From assembly GCA_016222945.1 (NCBI GenBank), contig JACRPY010000006.1, positions 248,001 through 312,000 on the forward strand: a DNA stretch of 64,000 bases, in the 5' to 3' direction. How positions within the stretch are numbered: the first letter of the stretch is position 1; each line of letters opens with the position of its first letter. Origin of the DNA: Methanobacterium sp. (GTDB taxonomy: Archaea > Methanobacteriota > Methanobacteria > Methanobacteriales > Methanobacteriaceae). Positions 28,287 through 37,459 of this stretch are shown piece after piece. The position numbers and the translations under genes are program-made. The notes under the pieces were generated by a model, which was not told where the DNA came from, did no database searches, and saw only the letters and a program-made list of their open reading frames with translations.

Positions 28287-29213
28287 TTATTTATTTATAA
28301 TTTCCCTTGCACCAGCAACCATCATTGGAAATATTATGGTCACATCTCCAACCACTGTAACAAGGTTAGAACCAGCTTTAGCCTTAGCCCATGATTTTGC
28401 CTCCTCTAAAGGCGCGCCGCTGAGACTTCCAGTTTCACTTCTATCCATAGTAACTTGAATTGCAGCATCAACTCCTCCTTTCAATAGATTTGAGGCTAAT
28501 GCATAATGTTTAGGTAATCCTCCGCCAAGAAGCACAGCTGCAACTTTTTTTGATTCAAAAACGATATCTGAAAGCTCGTGCATATCCCCAACAGCATCAA
28601 GATGGAATTCTTTATCCTGTGTAAACATCCAAAGCTGCAGACCCAGCATGCTGTCAATTAAGCCTGGTGCATAAATAGGAACACCTTTTTGGGCTGCTAT
28701 TTTAAGTATAGAATCTTCATCTTCAATCATATTTCCAATTTCAGTTAAAAATTCTCTTATAGAAATGATTTTCTTTTTTTCTGCTATTTTAGTTAGAATT
28801 TCAGTTATTTTTGCTTCAAATGCTTCAAAATCTTCAGATTTAGTATATAAATCACCGATTCTTCCCATTCCTTGCTGGCATAATTCTTCGTCATCAGCAT
28901 ATATTCCTTTATAGTGACTTCCTCCAAAGGATTCAACCAGATCATGGGTTATATTGGCTCCGCTTGTTATTAAAACGTCTACAAAACCATCTTTAATTAA
29001 ATCGGCTATGACTTTCCTTAGTCCTCCAGGTACAAGAGGTCCTGCAACGCTTAAAAAAATAGTAGTATCCTTATCTTTTATAGAATCTGCAAATAAATAG
29101 GTGGCTTTAGCTAATTTGCCTGCGCCAAGAACTCCTGATTTCTCCATTTCTTTTATTAAATCAAGAACAGTCATTATGTCTTTAATTTCCATATGTTGAA
29201 TTTTCAGTTTCAC
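28287..29213 (-). CDS. dys: deoxyhypusine synthase
   Basis: The 308-residue protein matches deoxyhypusine synthase: FLSVAGPLVPGGLR, the SGANITHDLVE NAD site, HYKGIYADDEEL, and the C-terminal active-site region VLLGGGLPKHYALA. It transfers the aminobutyl group of spermidine to a lysine of initiation factor aIF5A. The start is GTG at 29213 behind AGGTTGT; an in-frame ATG lies seven codons on. It is transcribed alone. Confidence 0.95.
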   Translation of the reverse strand: MKLKIQHMEIKDIMTVLDLIKEMEKSGVLGAGKLAKATYLFADSIKDKDTTIFLSVAGPLVPGGLRKVIADLIKDGFVDVLITSGANITHDLVESFGGSHYKGIYADDEELCQQGMGRIGDLYTKSEDFEAFEAKITEILTKIAEKKKIISIREFLTEIGNMIEDEDSILKIAAQKGVPIYAPGLIDSMLGLQLWMFTQDKEFHLDAVGDMHELSDIVFESKKVAAVLLGGGLPKHYALASNLLKGGVDAAIQVTMDRSETGSLSGAPLEEAKSWAKAKAGSNLVTVVGDVTIIFPMMVAGAREIINK

Positions 29214-29300
29214 ACAACCTGAATTAATAGTATAATTAAATAAATGAAAATAATTTAATTATAATTAGTTAATGTAAAATGAGTATTTAAATCTTTTAAT

Positions 29301-30182
29301 TTATTTTAAACCAGCAATTTTATCTAAAAGATCGGTTCTGGTTACAATTCCAACAGGTATTTTATCAGTGTCTACAACAATAAGGCGGCCTATTTTCTTT
29401 TTGTTCATGATTTCAATGGCATCTGAAATCATTAAGTCTTCTTCAACAGTTATTATATGTTTTGACATGACCTCTACTATTTTTAAGCTTTCTTTACCTT
29501 CTGCAATTGCCTTTGTTATATCACTTAAGGTTAAAATTCCTGTAACTTCATTATTTTCAATAACAGGAGCACCTTCTATCTCATTACTTGATAAGATGCT
29601 TGCTGCTTCTTTTATATTTATGTTTGGCTCTAATGTTATCAGGTTCTGGCTTGCAACCTGCATAACAGATTTATGAGGGATGCTCCTTATACTTGTGGTG
29701 TCCAGGAGTAAAAAATTATCCATATCATCCCTTCCCACAACCATACCATTAACTACAAGCTTATTTACTGGAGTTGGGCCTATTCTTACTTTGTCACCAA
29801 GATCAAGCTGTTTAATGTTGCCTATTACTTTTATTGTAGCTTCACATTCTCCAGGATGAGGAATACTTGTAAATTCTATCTTTGCAACAGTTAAATCACC
29901 CACTTTTTTACCTTTTTTAAAGATGGGCACTAATTTTTCATTGTCTGATGTAGTAATGTTAAGGGTGTGGTAAGCTTCAATAGTGGGTTTATATCCTCCA
30001 CGAGGTCCTGGAACGCCTTTTACGAGCCCTAAACTTCTTAAGGATTGCATCTGATTTCTTATAGTTCCGGGGTTACGATTCATAATCTCGGCAATTTCTT
30101 CTCCTTTAATAGATTTACCTTTTGATTTCCGGTACAAATTTATCAAGCTTTGCAATATTTCTTTTTGGACGGATGTGAGCAT
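29301..30182 (-). CDS. HTH-CBS domain transcriptional regulator
   Basis: The 293-residue protein starts with a winged-helix domain (residues 1-75, EIAEIMNRNPGTIRNQMQSLRSLGLVKG), then a beta-rich linker (about 90-165), then two CBS repeats (about 170-230 and 235-293: LITLEPNINIKEAASIL; IITVEEDLMISDAIEIM). CBS pairs usually bind adenosine nucleotides or S-adenosylmethionine, so this would be a regulator responding to energy or methylation state; its targets are unknown. AAGGTGG precedes the ATG. Confidence 0.87.
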   Translation of the reverse strand: MLTSVQKEILQSLINLYRKSKGKSIKGEEIAEIMNRNPGTIRNQMQSLRSLGLVKGVPGPRGGYKPTIEAYHTLNITTSDNEKLVPIFKKGKKVGDLTVAKIEFTSIPHPGECEATIKVIGNIKQLDLGDKVRIGPTPVNKLVVNGMVVGRDDMDNFLLLDTTSIRSIPHKSVMQVASQNLITLEPNINIKEAASILSSNEIEGAPVIENNEVTGILTLSDITKAIAEGKESLKIVEVMSKHIITVEEDLMISDAIEIMNKKKIGRLIVVDTDKIPVGIVTRTDLLDKIAGLK

Positions 30183-30397
30183 AAATAACCACCTTTAACT
30201 AATTGTTAATTATAAATAATTACAATTCTAATTATAAATTTATCGGCTTTACATTATATAAATGTTTTTAAATTTCAAAAGAAGATGTTAATAATAATAG
30301 TACCCTTTAAGATTGTTGAACATTGTTGTTCAATAGATATTTTTTCTTAAGATGTTTTATTGTACATTCACATTCTTGTATTAAAAAATTGGATTGG

Positions 30398-31042
30398 TTA
30401 ATTGGGAATGGTAAAGTTGTTGGGTGTAAGTTCACCATCATTTCCAAAAGTAGTGCCAACCCATAACATTTCTGTGTAACCCGGTAAACTTTTAATCCAT
30501 CCTACCAATCCCAGACTTGTTATAATCTTTCGTGAGTGAATTTCTTTTGGAAGTCCTTCTTTAGGACCATATACTCTTTTCCATCCTACTATTTTGTTTT
30601 CAGGCCAATAAACAATTATGAAATCTGCAACTGGTCGGTAAAAATAAGCAGGACCTGAATCTAATAATTGAGGATTATAGTAATTTCCTGTAGCATATAG
30701 CTCTGTATTATAATTAACTAAAATGAAAAATGTCATTGTTTCATTGGAATTTAAATTTACATAGGTATTTGTTTCATTTTTAACGTGAAAATAATATGTT
30801 TCTCCACTAGTTCCTCTATATAAATATGCTTGACTGAGCGTATCTACAAAAACAACTGCTTTTCCTTTAATAGTAATATTAGAAATCTCTAAACTCTTTG
30901 TTTTGTTGTAATCCAATACTGAAGGATAAATTTCTTTATTGAATCTAGTTTGACTGAGTTCTGAGGGTTGTAAGCTGGCTGCAAAAGCTATAATTGCCAC
31001 TATAAATAATATAAAAATTAATAAATAATACCTAGTTTTCAT
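30398..31042 (-). CDS. exported or membrane-anchored protein, unknown
   Basis: The 214-residue protein has an N-terminal hydrophobic segment (residues 4-22) and an otherwise soluble, probably extracellular body rich in Tyr, Asn and Thr. I recognise no domain. A clear Shine-Dalgarno (AGGAG) precedes the ATG. It stands alone between the HTH-CBS regulator and the cupin gene, on the same strand as both. Confidence 0.7.
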   Translation of the reverse strand: MKTRYYLLIFILFIVAIIAFAASLQPSELSQTRFNKEIYPSVLDYNKTKSLEISNITIKGKAVVFVDTLSQAYLYRGTSGETYYFHVKNETNTYVNLNSNETMTFFILVNYNTELYATGNYYNPQLLDSGPAYFYRPVADFIIVYWPENKIVGWKRVYGPKEGLPKEIHSRKIITSLGLVGWIKSLPGYTEMLWVGTTFGNDGELTPNNFTIPN

Positions 31043-31155
31043 TTAGACTTCTCCTATTCCTTTGTTTAATATTTGATTATTTATAAACTTAATCATAAGC
31101 AGATGCTTAAAACAGTTATTTATATCAATATTCAGCCTAATAAAATTATTTTAAT

Positions 31156-31503
31156 CTATTCTTTAATGTATTTGACATGTTTTTCATATTTTTCATCCCA
31201 TGCTGGAGCTGTAATGCACAATTGTTTTAAATTTCCTTTAAAATAGAATCTTTTCCCTGGCGGAATGGTTACAACGTCACGAGCTTTTACTTCATATTCT
31301 TTATCTTCAATTATCCATTTACCTTCCCCTTCCAGGATATAGTAGATAAAGGCGCTTTTTTCATGGTAAAATTCTTCTAAATGTCCTTTTTCTGTTTCCT
31401 GGTACACTACTGCAGCTTGGAGGAATTCTTCTTTATTATTGTAAATATGCATTTTCACATGGTTTTTTTCTATGAAATCTGCATTTTTAAACTTGTAAAT
31501 CAT
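31156..31503 (-). CDS. cupin domain protein
   Basis: The 115-residue single-domain cupin keeps the second cupin motif (VTIPPGKRFYFKG) and the first-motif end region YYILEGEGKWIIED, preceded by EEFYHEKSAFIYY, with a possible metal ligand in YHEK. The exact ligand set differs from the standard HxH pattern. Function unknown; such proteins may be isomerases or small-ligand sensors. No Shine-Dalgarno is visible. An 8-bp inverted repeat (GGAATTTT, 31550-31557, with AAAATTCC, 31568-31575) lies between it and the divergent MarR operon. Confidence 0.8.
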   Translation of the reverse strand: MIYKFKNADFIEKNHVKMHIYNNKEEFLQAAVVYQETEKGHLEEFYHEKSAFIYYILEGEGKWIIEDKEYEVKARDVVTIPPGKRFYFKGNLKQLCITAPAWDEKYEKHVKYIKE

Positions 31504-31585
31504 GATATTAGTTTATAACTGGGATAACTATTCTTTTTTGATTTAATTTGGAATTTTCATATATCATAAAATTCCTTTTCCCAAA

Positions 31586-31645
31586 GGTTTATATAGTATG
31601 TCTGCATTATTAGGTAATATATTACCTAAACATGTAATATATTAC
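31586..31645 (+). promoter_or_regulatory. promoter with tandem palindromic operators (MarR-type)
   Basis: A TATA-like TTTATATAG (about 31588-31596) is followed by the perfect 18-bp palindrome TAGGTAATATATTACCTA (31611-31628) and a second copy of its core GTAATATATTAC (31634-31645). The two cores (31614 and 31634) start exactly 20 bp apart, two helical turns. They cover the predicted transcription start and reach the first codon of the operon that encodes a MarR-family protein, so self-repression is the simplest reading. Confidence 0.78.
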
Positions 31646-31647
31646 CA

Positions 31648-32499
31648 ATGGGGTTTGAAAAAATGGACAAAAAAATAATATATATAAATTCAATAACAAT
31701 CGCTATTTTGGCGATAATAGCCACCTTATCTGGATTATTCTGGAAAAATCTGTATAAAAATGACACTGTATCTATCACAGCTCAGATGATGGGTCAAGAT
31801 CTAATATCACTCATAATTTGTGTGCCAATACTGCTTTTATCTTTGTATCTAGTCTACAAAGATTCTTTAAGAGGTTATTTATTATGGATGGGAACAATAT
31901 TTTACTTCCTGTACAGTTATGTGTCAATGTCCTTTTTGGCATCATATAATCAACTATTTTTAGTCTACGTGGCCATATTTTCCATATCGTTGTATACATT
32001 TGTCTATGGGTTAATGTCTTTAGATGTGAAGGCTATTAAAAACAGCTTTGCCTCAGGAACAATAATTAAGATTGCAGGAATATTTACAATCTTTATGGCT
32101 GCAATGTTGGCATTTATGTGGCTTAGTATGATAATTGAATCACTGATAACTGGACTGGCACCGGCTTCGCTAGAAAACTACACCACCATGGGAATACAAG
32201 CACTAGATCTTGGAGTTCTCGTTCCAGCTGCTATGATTGCAGGTATAATGCTTCTTAAGGGTAAAGCATGGGGATACGCTCTTATGTCAATATTGATAGT
32301 TAAAATATCTCTCCTGGGAACTGCCATACTTTCTATGATCTATTTCATGATTCAAAATGGTGTTAATGTTGTATGGGGCCAGGCTATGTTTTTTGTAATA
32401 GCTACAATAGGAGGAATAGTTATTGCCCTTGGATTCTATAATAAAATAAAAGGTTCTTTAAAAGATTTTGATCCCCTAAATAATATCGATTTGAGTTGA
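31648..32499 (+). CDS. polytopic membrane protein, unknown function (MarR operon)
   Basis: The 283-residue protein has about seven or eight transmembrane helices spread over its length and few charged residues. I do not recognise the family. The ATG at 31648 directly follows the second operator; an in-frame ATG at 31663, with a GGGGT 8 nt upstream, is an alternative start. It is the first gene of an operon with the MarR regulator (4 bp gap) and a flavodoxin, so it may export or sense a compound the regulator binds. Confidence 0.72.
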   Translation: MGFEKMDKKIIYINSITIAILAIIATLSGLFWKNLYKNDTVSITAQMMGQDLISLIICVPILLLSLYLVYKDSLRGYLLWMGTIFYFLYSYVSMSFLASYNQLFLVYVAIFSISLYTFVYGLMSLDVKAIKNSFASGTIIKIAGIFTIFMAAMLAFMWLSMIIESLITGLAPASLENYTTMGIQALDLGVLVPAAMIAGIMLLKGKAWGYALMSILIVKISLLGTAILSMIYFMIQNGVNVVWGQAMFFVIATIGGIVIALGFYNKIKGSLKDFDPLNNIDLS

Positions 32500-32503
32500 G
32501 ATA

Positions 32504-33001
32504 ATGAAAGATTCAGATACTCTTAAAGCAGAATTCAATAGAGAAAGGTTGGATATGGAAAAATATATACTGGTTGTTTTATTTCTGGTTCAGCAACGCT
32601 GGGGTTACATAATCAACAAGGAGTTTGAAAAGGACCAGATAACAACTAAACAATGGTTATTGTTAGTTACATTGGGAAATGCATTTGATCATCCTCCATC
32701 TATGCAAGAGATGGCTGAAGCAATGAGTACCACTCATCAAAATGTGAAACAACTTGCCACTCGTTTAGAATCAAGAGGATTACTGAAAATCGAGCGGGAT
32801 GCCAATAATCGCCGTATATTAAGATTAAAGGTTACAGAAGAATGCCATAAATTTTGGGAAAACAGAACTGAAGATGATATCAAATCTATAACGGCATTGT
32901 TCAATGGACTGGAAGATATTGAAATCCAAAATCTGTTTGAAATCATGGCTAAAATGGAGAAATTATCTTTAAATTTATATACAGAATATAAAAACTTATA
33001 A
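32504..33001 (+). CDS. MarR family transcriptional regulator
   Basis: The 165-residue protein has the MarR winged-helix layout: dimerisation helices at both ends and the DNA-binding part TTKQWLLLVTLGNAF, SMQEMAEAMSTTHQNVKQLATRL, RGLLKIERDANNRRILRLKVTE (separate parts of residues 45-115), including the Asp-x-x-Asn-Arg-Arg wing. MarR proteins are usually repressors released by small ligands or oxidation. The tandem palindromes upstream of the operon are its likely binding site. Confidence 0.9.
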   Translation: MKDSDTLKAEFNRERLDMEKYILVVLFLVQQRWGYIINKEFEKDQITTKQWLLLVTLGNAFDHPPSMQEMAEAMSTTHQNVKQLATRLESRGLLKIERDANNRRILRLKVTEECHKFWENRTEDDIKSITALFNGLEDIEIQNLFEIMAKMEKLSLNLYTEYKNL

Positions 33002-33038
33002 AATCATGAAATTAAAAAAAAATTAAGGAGTTAATAAA

Positions 33039-33572
33039 ATGAAAGCATTAGTAGTTTATGGAACTAGATGGGGCACCGCCACGGAAATTGCTCAAGAAAT
33101 AAGTAAAGTTATCAAAGATGAAGGAATAGAAGCCGACCTGGTTGATGCAAGGGGTCTAAAAAATTTCGATGTTTCTCCCTACGACTTGGTGGTAGTGGGA
33201 AGCGGAATTAAAATGGGTAAATGGACCAAAGGATCTCTTAAATTCCTTAAAAACTACAAATCTGATCTTGCAAGCAAGAAGGTGGCATTATTTGTCACCT
33301 GCGGAGCAGCCAACAAAGAAGACACACAAGAAGAAGGATGGGAAAAATACTTAAAAAAAGTGGCTGCAGATAATCTGGTCAATCCACCAGTTGATTTAGG
33401 GCTTTTTGGCAGTGTTTACGATCCTGATGCAAATCATGGTCTACTCTTTAAATTCACAAACCGCTTCATTAAAAAAGATTTGGAAAAACAAGGAATTGAT
33501 ACCACCAAACGCCAGGATTACCGTGACTGGGATGAAATAAGGGCATGGGCTAAAGGTTTAGTCAAAACTTAG
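33039..33572 (+). CDS. flavodoxin-domain protein (HemG-like)
   Basis: The 177-residue protein has the flavodoxin fold with the FMN phosphate loop YGTRWGTATEIAQEI at residues 8-22, and DLVVVGSGIKMGKW and VALFVTCGAA loops that would contact the isoalloxazine ring. Relatives include the menaquinone-dependent protoporphyrinogen oxidase HemG, but here an electron-transfer or stress role is more likely. It is the third gene of the MarR operon; AAGGAG precedes the ATG. Confidence 0.87.
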   Translation: MKALVVYGTRWGTATEIAQEISKVIKDEGIEADLVDARGLKNFDVSPYDLVVVGSGIKMGKWTKGSLKFLKNYKSDLASKKVALFVTCGAANKEDTQEEGWEKYLKKVAADNLVNPPVDLGLFGSVYDPDANHGLLFKFTNRFIKKDLEKQGIDTTKRQDYRDWDEIRAWAKGLVKT

Positions 33573-33826
33573 CTTAAAGTTAATCAATATTTTTCTATTT
33601 CTCTATTAAAAACATATTATTATATTTTTTTTATTTTATTTAGTTTATTAAAGAGTTTTATATAAATTAGACATATTTTTTAATTAATTTTTAATAAAAA
33701 ATTGCTATTAAATTGCCAATTTTCTATTAATAAAGTAGAATTGGATAATATTTTATTATTGGAGTAATTAAGCTTTAAAACAATGAAAACACCTATAAAC
33801 ATTAATAGTTATACAAATGGGGCACC

Positions 33827-34579
33827 ATGAAAATTAAAGTAAAAGAAAAACTTGAATCTGACGAATTACTCGATTTTATAAATGAAGCGCTATCTAAAAG
33901 AGCTTTTCTTGTAATTATGGCTTGTTGCAGAATAAAATATAGGGGTAGAGCTACAAGTAGGCTTGGATCAGGAGATAGAACTATAATTATTAAATCAGAT
34001 GGCTCTTTTTTAGTTCATCAAGATTATAATTTAGAGCCAGTTAACTGGCAACCTCCAAACTGCAAATTTCAGGTAAAAAAGGAGAATAAGCTTGTTTATC
34101 TTACAGGAGTTCGTAGAAATCCGTCAGAATTATTGGAAATAGAAATCCACAAAACACATTTAATATCATATCATATTGGTAAAGACAGTAAAACATTAGA
34201 ATTAGCCGGTTATGAAGAGGATATGCGGCAAATGATTTTTGAAAACCCGGAATTAATTGAAAATGGTTTCAGACCAACATCCAGAGAATATTCAGTCTCT
34301 GAAGGCTTCATTGATATTCTTGGAAAGGATAAGGATGGTAATTTAGTGGTTTTAGAACTTAAAAGTAGGCGTGCAGGTGTAAATGCAGTTAAACAGTTGA
34401 AAAAATATCTTGATGATTTTATTGATCATAAAGATTTTGTTCGCGGTATTCTGGTGGCTCCGTCTTTAACTGAAGATGCTCAAGAATTGCTTCTAAAGTA
34501 TCAAATGGAATTTAAGGCTTTGGAACCTCCAAAAGAGCTTATAAATAGTAAAAATATGACTTTAGATTCTTTTAAATGA
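33827..34579 (+). CDS. nucS: mismatch endonuclease NucS/EndoMS
   Basis: The 250-residue protein matches NucS: an N-terminal beta-sandwich dimerisation domain (residues 1-115, with RIKYRGRATSRLGSGDR) and a C-terminal RecB-like nuclease domain with EEDMRQMIFENPELIE, the metal Asp in GFIDILG and the catalytic Glu-x-Lys in VVLELKSRR. EndoMS cuts both strands at mismatches such as G-T in partnership with PCNA. Many archaea use it in place of MutS/MutL. Usual length. A GGGGC sequence precedes the ATG. Confidence 0.94.
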   Translation: MKIKVKEKLESDELLDFINEALSKRAFLVIMACCRIKYRGRATSRLGSGDRTIIIKSDGSFLVHQDYNLEPVNWQPPNCKFQVKKENKLVYLTGVRRNPSELLEIEIHKTHLISYHIGKDSKTLELAGYEEDMRQMIFENPELIENGFRPTSREYSVSEGFIDILGKDKDGNLVVLELKSRRAGVNAVKQLKKYLDDFIDHKDFVRGILVAPSLTEDAQELLLKYQMEFKALEPPKELINSKNMTLDSFK

Positions 34580-34681
34580 TATTTTCTTTATTAAAATGAA
34601 ATTATACAGAAACATATAAAAAAAGTTATTAAATTTCATTATTTTATATCAAAAATTGGATATATTAAAAAGAATGGGTTT

Positions 34682-34705
34682 AAAGAGGATATAACTCTTT
34701 TTTTA
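34682..34705 (+). terminator. terminator-like hairpin behind nucS
   Basis: Stem AAAGAG (34682-34687) pairs with CTCTTT (34695-34700) and runs into a T-tract to 34705. It lies about 100 bp after the nucS stop and just before the end of the convergent small gene at 34710. Confidence 0.45.
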
Positions 34706-34709
34706 ATTA

Positions 34710-34901
34710 TTATTTACTGTTCATTAATGCTATTTTACTTGTTACAACTGTTTTAGCCCTTAAAAGAATATTATCAACATAAGCGCTGTTTTTAATTTCA
34801 CTTTCTATTTTATGAAGTAACTGCTCTAAATCATTTGGTTTGCATTTATATGCATTATCCAGAATTTTATTTGACTTTTCATCGTTATTATTGTTTTTCA
34901 T
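34710..34901 (-). CDS. small hypothetical protein (63 aa)
   Basis: The protein is Asn/Lys-rich and predicted helical after residue 20 (DLEQLLHKIESEIKNSAY). GGAGAATTAA precedes the ATG, a normal ribosome binding site for this genome, which is the main evidence that the gene is real. I recognise no family. Convergent with nucS. Confidence 0.55.
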   Translation of the reverse strand: MKNNNNDEKSNKILDNAYKCKPNDLEQLLHKIESEIKNSAYVDNILLRAKTVVTSKIALMNSK

Positions 34902-35112
34902 TTAATTCTCCATCCAATTTTTCTGAGATTATACTGTTAATCAAACATAGTTCTTAAATATTTCTAATAGACTAAATATTGAGTAGATTTCTTAAAATGT
35001 TATATTCTTATAAACTCTAATTAACTAAAAATAATAAGGAATTAAAGCTGAAATATTAAATCATGCCTTATTTTTTTATATTTCAAGTTAAATAATGTAA
35101 TAATCCCTTTGT

Positions 35113-35301
35113 TCAAATTTCCATACTTTTAAAATAAATACAATGATCTGGATTTCCCGGTCCTTTAGGATGTTTACAGGAGATATTCATTTGTTTCATA
35201 GAAGTTACAATGACTTTACATTGGAATCTACATTCAACGCATTTATCATTAGAAGATATGATTTCATAGTCTTCTCCTTTAACTTTTTCGATCTTCTTCA
35301 T
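35113..35301 (-). CDS. small Cys-rich hypothetical protein (62 aa)
   Basis: The protein has five cysteines, CVEC then FQCK, followed by ISCKHP and HCIYF, a spacing that could bind zinc or an iron-sulfur cluster. AAGGTAAC precedes the ATG. I recognise no family. It stands alone with about 200 bp of AT-rich sequence on each side. Confidence 0.58.
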   Translation of the reverse strand: MKKIEKVKGEDYEIISSNDKCVECRFQCKVIVTSMKQMNISCKHPKGPGNPDHCIYFKSMEI

Positions 35302-35558
35302 GTAGTTACCTTGGAATCAATTTAAAATGTTTGATAGGTTTATTTTGCACTGTTTTAATTGATAGCGTGTTTTAACCCTTTAAAAATGCCCATTTTACTT
35401 TATTTAAATCAATAAATGATTTTTGGATTTATTTTAGGGTTAATCTAAAAAAATAGAATGATCCCTATTTTTAAAATAAATATTATATAAAATTAGCAGA
35501 ACTTAAATAAATAATTAACTGAATAATTAAAAAAAAATTAAATTAGGGGATTATTAGT

Positions 35559-35795
35559 TCATTTTGCGTTCATTTCATGCTCTGGACCCATTAATACTTG
35601 TAATTTGTTGAATGCAGGACTTAAATGTATACGAACATATTGATCTAGTCCTTTTATCTTTTCTTTTGCTTCTGTTACCCTTTGCAGGATCTCCACTATC
35701 TCTGCAGGTTCCAAATAATCCCATGTAGATTTATCATAGCTGATTTTATTTACGATATGCCACCAATTAACTGGATTTTCACTCAAATCTACCAT
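35559..35795 (-). CDS. small hypothetical protein (78 aa)
   Basis: The soluble, Trp-containing protein (ENPVNWWHIVNKISYD) has a helical body (EIVEILQRVTEAKEKIKGLD). The listed ATG lies directly against GGAGGT; a TTG three codons later would have ideal spacing, so the start may be there. I recognise no family. Confidence 0.6.
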   Translation of the reverse strand: MVDLSENPVNWWHIVNKISYDKSTWDYLEPAEIVEILQRVTEAKEKIKGLDQYVRIHLSPAFNKLQVLMGPEHEMNAK

Positions 35796-36049
35796 ACCTC
35801 CATATACATATCAAAAAAAAGGTTATAAATCCTCATAGAGGCAATTGATGGCTTAATAATGCCATAAAAATGATGTTATAGTTATCATACGTAATGCAAA
35901 TTAATATTGTCTTTGGTACTTAATATTTTTTTCTATTTTAATTTTGAAGGGAACATACAAAAGAATATGGCCAATTTTTTGAATAAGCTATTCTATTCAT
36001 ATGCACTTTAAACTAAAAATAGAGATTTATGCAGTTGAATATGACTTAA

Positions 36050-36403
36050 TTAGATGCTCGCTGCTAAATTAGTGTCAATTGAACTTTCAAAACTTCTTAT
36101 TTTGTAGTAATATTCATCAAAATCCATTACATGTTTATTAATGAATTTTTCTAATTCTTTTTTATCATCAGGAACTTTTCTGCTTGGAGAAGTTATAATC
36201 ATTTCAATAATTGCTTCTTTTTTGTATTTAATGTGGAATTCTCCCTTACAATCATATTCTAAATATGTTTCATATTCTTTTAACTTTTCATAAATGTATT
36301 CAATGGATTCTTCATCTAATTCTTTATCTTTAAAACTAAATTTAATGGGAGTGATGTTTGAATCTTTTTTATCTAATAATTTGAAACCTTTAAACTCTAA
36401 CAT
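36050..36403 (-). CDS. hypothetical protein (117 aa)
   Basis: This charged, Lys/Glu-rich soluble protein has no domain that I recognise. Its middle (ESIEYIYEKLKEYETYLE) looks helical and is followed by beta-like FHIKYKKEAIIEMIIT. GAGAGGT precedes the ATG with good spacing, which supports expression. It is divergent from the gene at 36668. Confidence 0.62.
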   Translation of the reverse strand: MLEFKGFKLLDKKDSNITPIKFSFKDKELDEESIEYIYEKLKEYETYLEYDCKGEFHIKYKKEAIIEMIITSPSRKVPDDKKELEKFINKHVMDFDEYYYKIRSFESSIDTNLAASI

Positions 36404-36667
36404 ATGTTTACCTCTCTAATAAAATTTATAAATGTATTGTAAGGATTAACTGAACTAAATTTTGAAATTAATGATTTATATATCCTATTTTTATAAAATA
36501 AAGAATTTAAACTTTTATTTTGATAAAACTCTAAATATAATTCAACTTTTCTACTTAAAAATTTTGCTTTTTTTTAATTGTAGTATATTACTTTTCAGAT
36601 GCTCTACCACAACGCCTACAAATACTTTATATCATATAATTGATTGCACAAAAAAAGGAGGTTCATA

Positions 36668-37057
36668 ATGAGGTTAAGTGTCATAAAACACGATGATAAT
36701 GAAACAGTCTTCTATAATCCTGGAGTTTTCTTAAAAGACGAAGATTTAATCATATTTCCCTTCAAGGAATTTGATAAGTTCTATAATGAAACTGTACAAA
36801 ATTTAAATGTTGTCACAAACATAATAAAGGATTCTCTAAATTCTCAATCAGCCATAAACCCCCCAGAGGATTTGGAGTACGTAGAAGATTGGATAAACCT
36901 TATTAAAGAAGATATGGGTCTCCTTATTAAATTTAATGTGCAAACCACCCTAAATTCTTTCAAGGGCAGAAGTCATAAAAAAATAAAACCTCCAAAAAAA
37001 ATTAATGAAACTAGCAGTTTACATAAAGAAAAAATACAGTGTTTGATGGGATTATAA
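36668..37057 (+). CDS. hypothetical protein (129 aa)
   Basis: I recognise no family. The N-terminal half is mixed (VFYNPGVFLKDEDLIIFPF) and the C-terminal quarter is basic and low-complexity (KGRSHKKIKPPKKI). The start is the ATG at 36668 with GGAGGT 5 nt upstream; a longer frame to 36644 has no ribosome binding site. A TATA box (TTTATAT, about 36624) stands at the right distance for a short leader. A 14-codon frame with its own GGGAG follows at 37069. Confidence 0.62.
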   Translation: MRLSVIKHDDNETVFYNPGVFLKDEDLIIFPFKEFDKFYNETVQNLNVVTNIIKDSLNSQSAINPPEDLEYVEDWINLIKEDMGLLIKFNVQTTLNSFKGRSHKKIKPPKKINETSSLHKEKIQCLMGL

Positions 37058-37234
37058 GGGAGTATTTAATGAGAATCACTGAAAAACGTGTAACTGCACT
37101 GAAGAACACATAATTTTTCATAAAAAACTAATAAAACGAAGTTGCAGATACTCCCAATTTATAATTCCTTTCAATTTTATACAATTTGTTTAAAATAACA
37201 AAACTATACTATTTGAAAGAACATACTTTTGTTT

Positions 37235-37459
37235 ATGAATTCCAAAAAAAGTGATGTTGAAAAAAATATTGAATCACTAACTAAAAAATTTAAAAGTATC
37301 GCTGATGTGACATTCAGTTTCGGTAGATATGACATTGTTTTATATAACTACGACGAGATTGAAGAACTAACTGCGTTTATAGAAGAAATAAAAAGTATTG
37401 GGTCGTGGACAGTTTTAAAGACAAGAGTAAGTCCTGAAAGTAATATAGATTTAGTTTAA
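37235..37459 (+). CDS. small protein resembling a stand-alone Lrp/AsnC ligand-binding (RAM) domain
   Basis: The 74-residue protein has the pattern of an AsnC-type regulator domain: VTFSFGRYDIVLYNYDEIEELTAF followed (in separate parts) by IGSWTVLKTRV, as in the Gly-x-Tyr-Asp strand of that fold. There is no DNA-binding domain. Such single domains may bind amino acids or pair with full regulators. The resemblance is by eye only. The ribosome binding site is weak; a TTG at 37229 is an alternative start. Confidence 0.5.
   Translation: MNSKKSDVEKNIESLTKKFKSIADVTFSFGRYDIVLYNYDEIEELTAFIEEIKSIGSWTVLKTRVSPESNIDLV

Noticed and set aside
36462..36668. Open frame upstream of the 129-residue gene
   Set aside because: It has no ribosome binding site, is composed of low-complexity AT-rich codons and covers the likely promoter of the gene at 36668.
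37069..37113. 14-codon frame with a good Shine-Dalgarno behind the 129-residue gene
   Set aside because: It is too short to support as a gene from sequence alone; it is mentioned only as part of the orphan patch.
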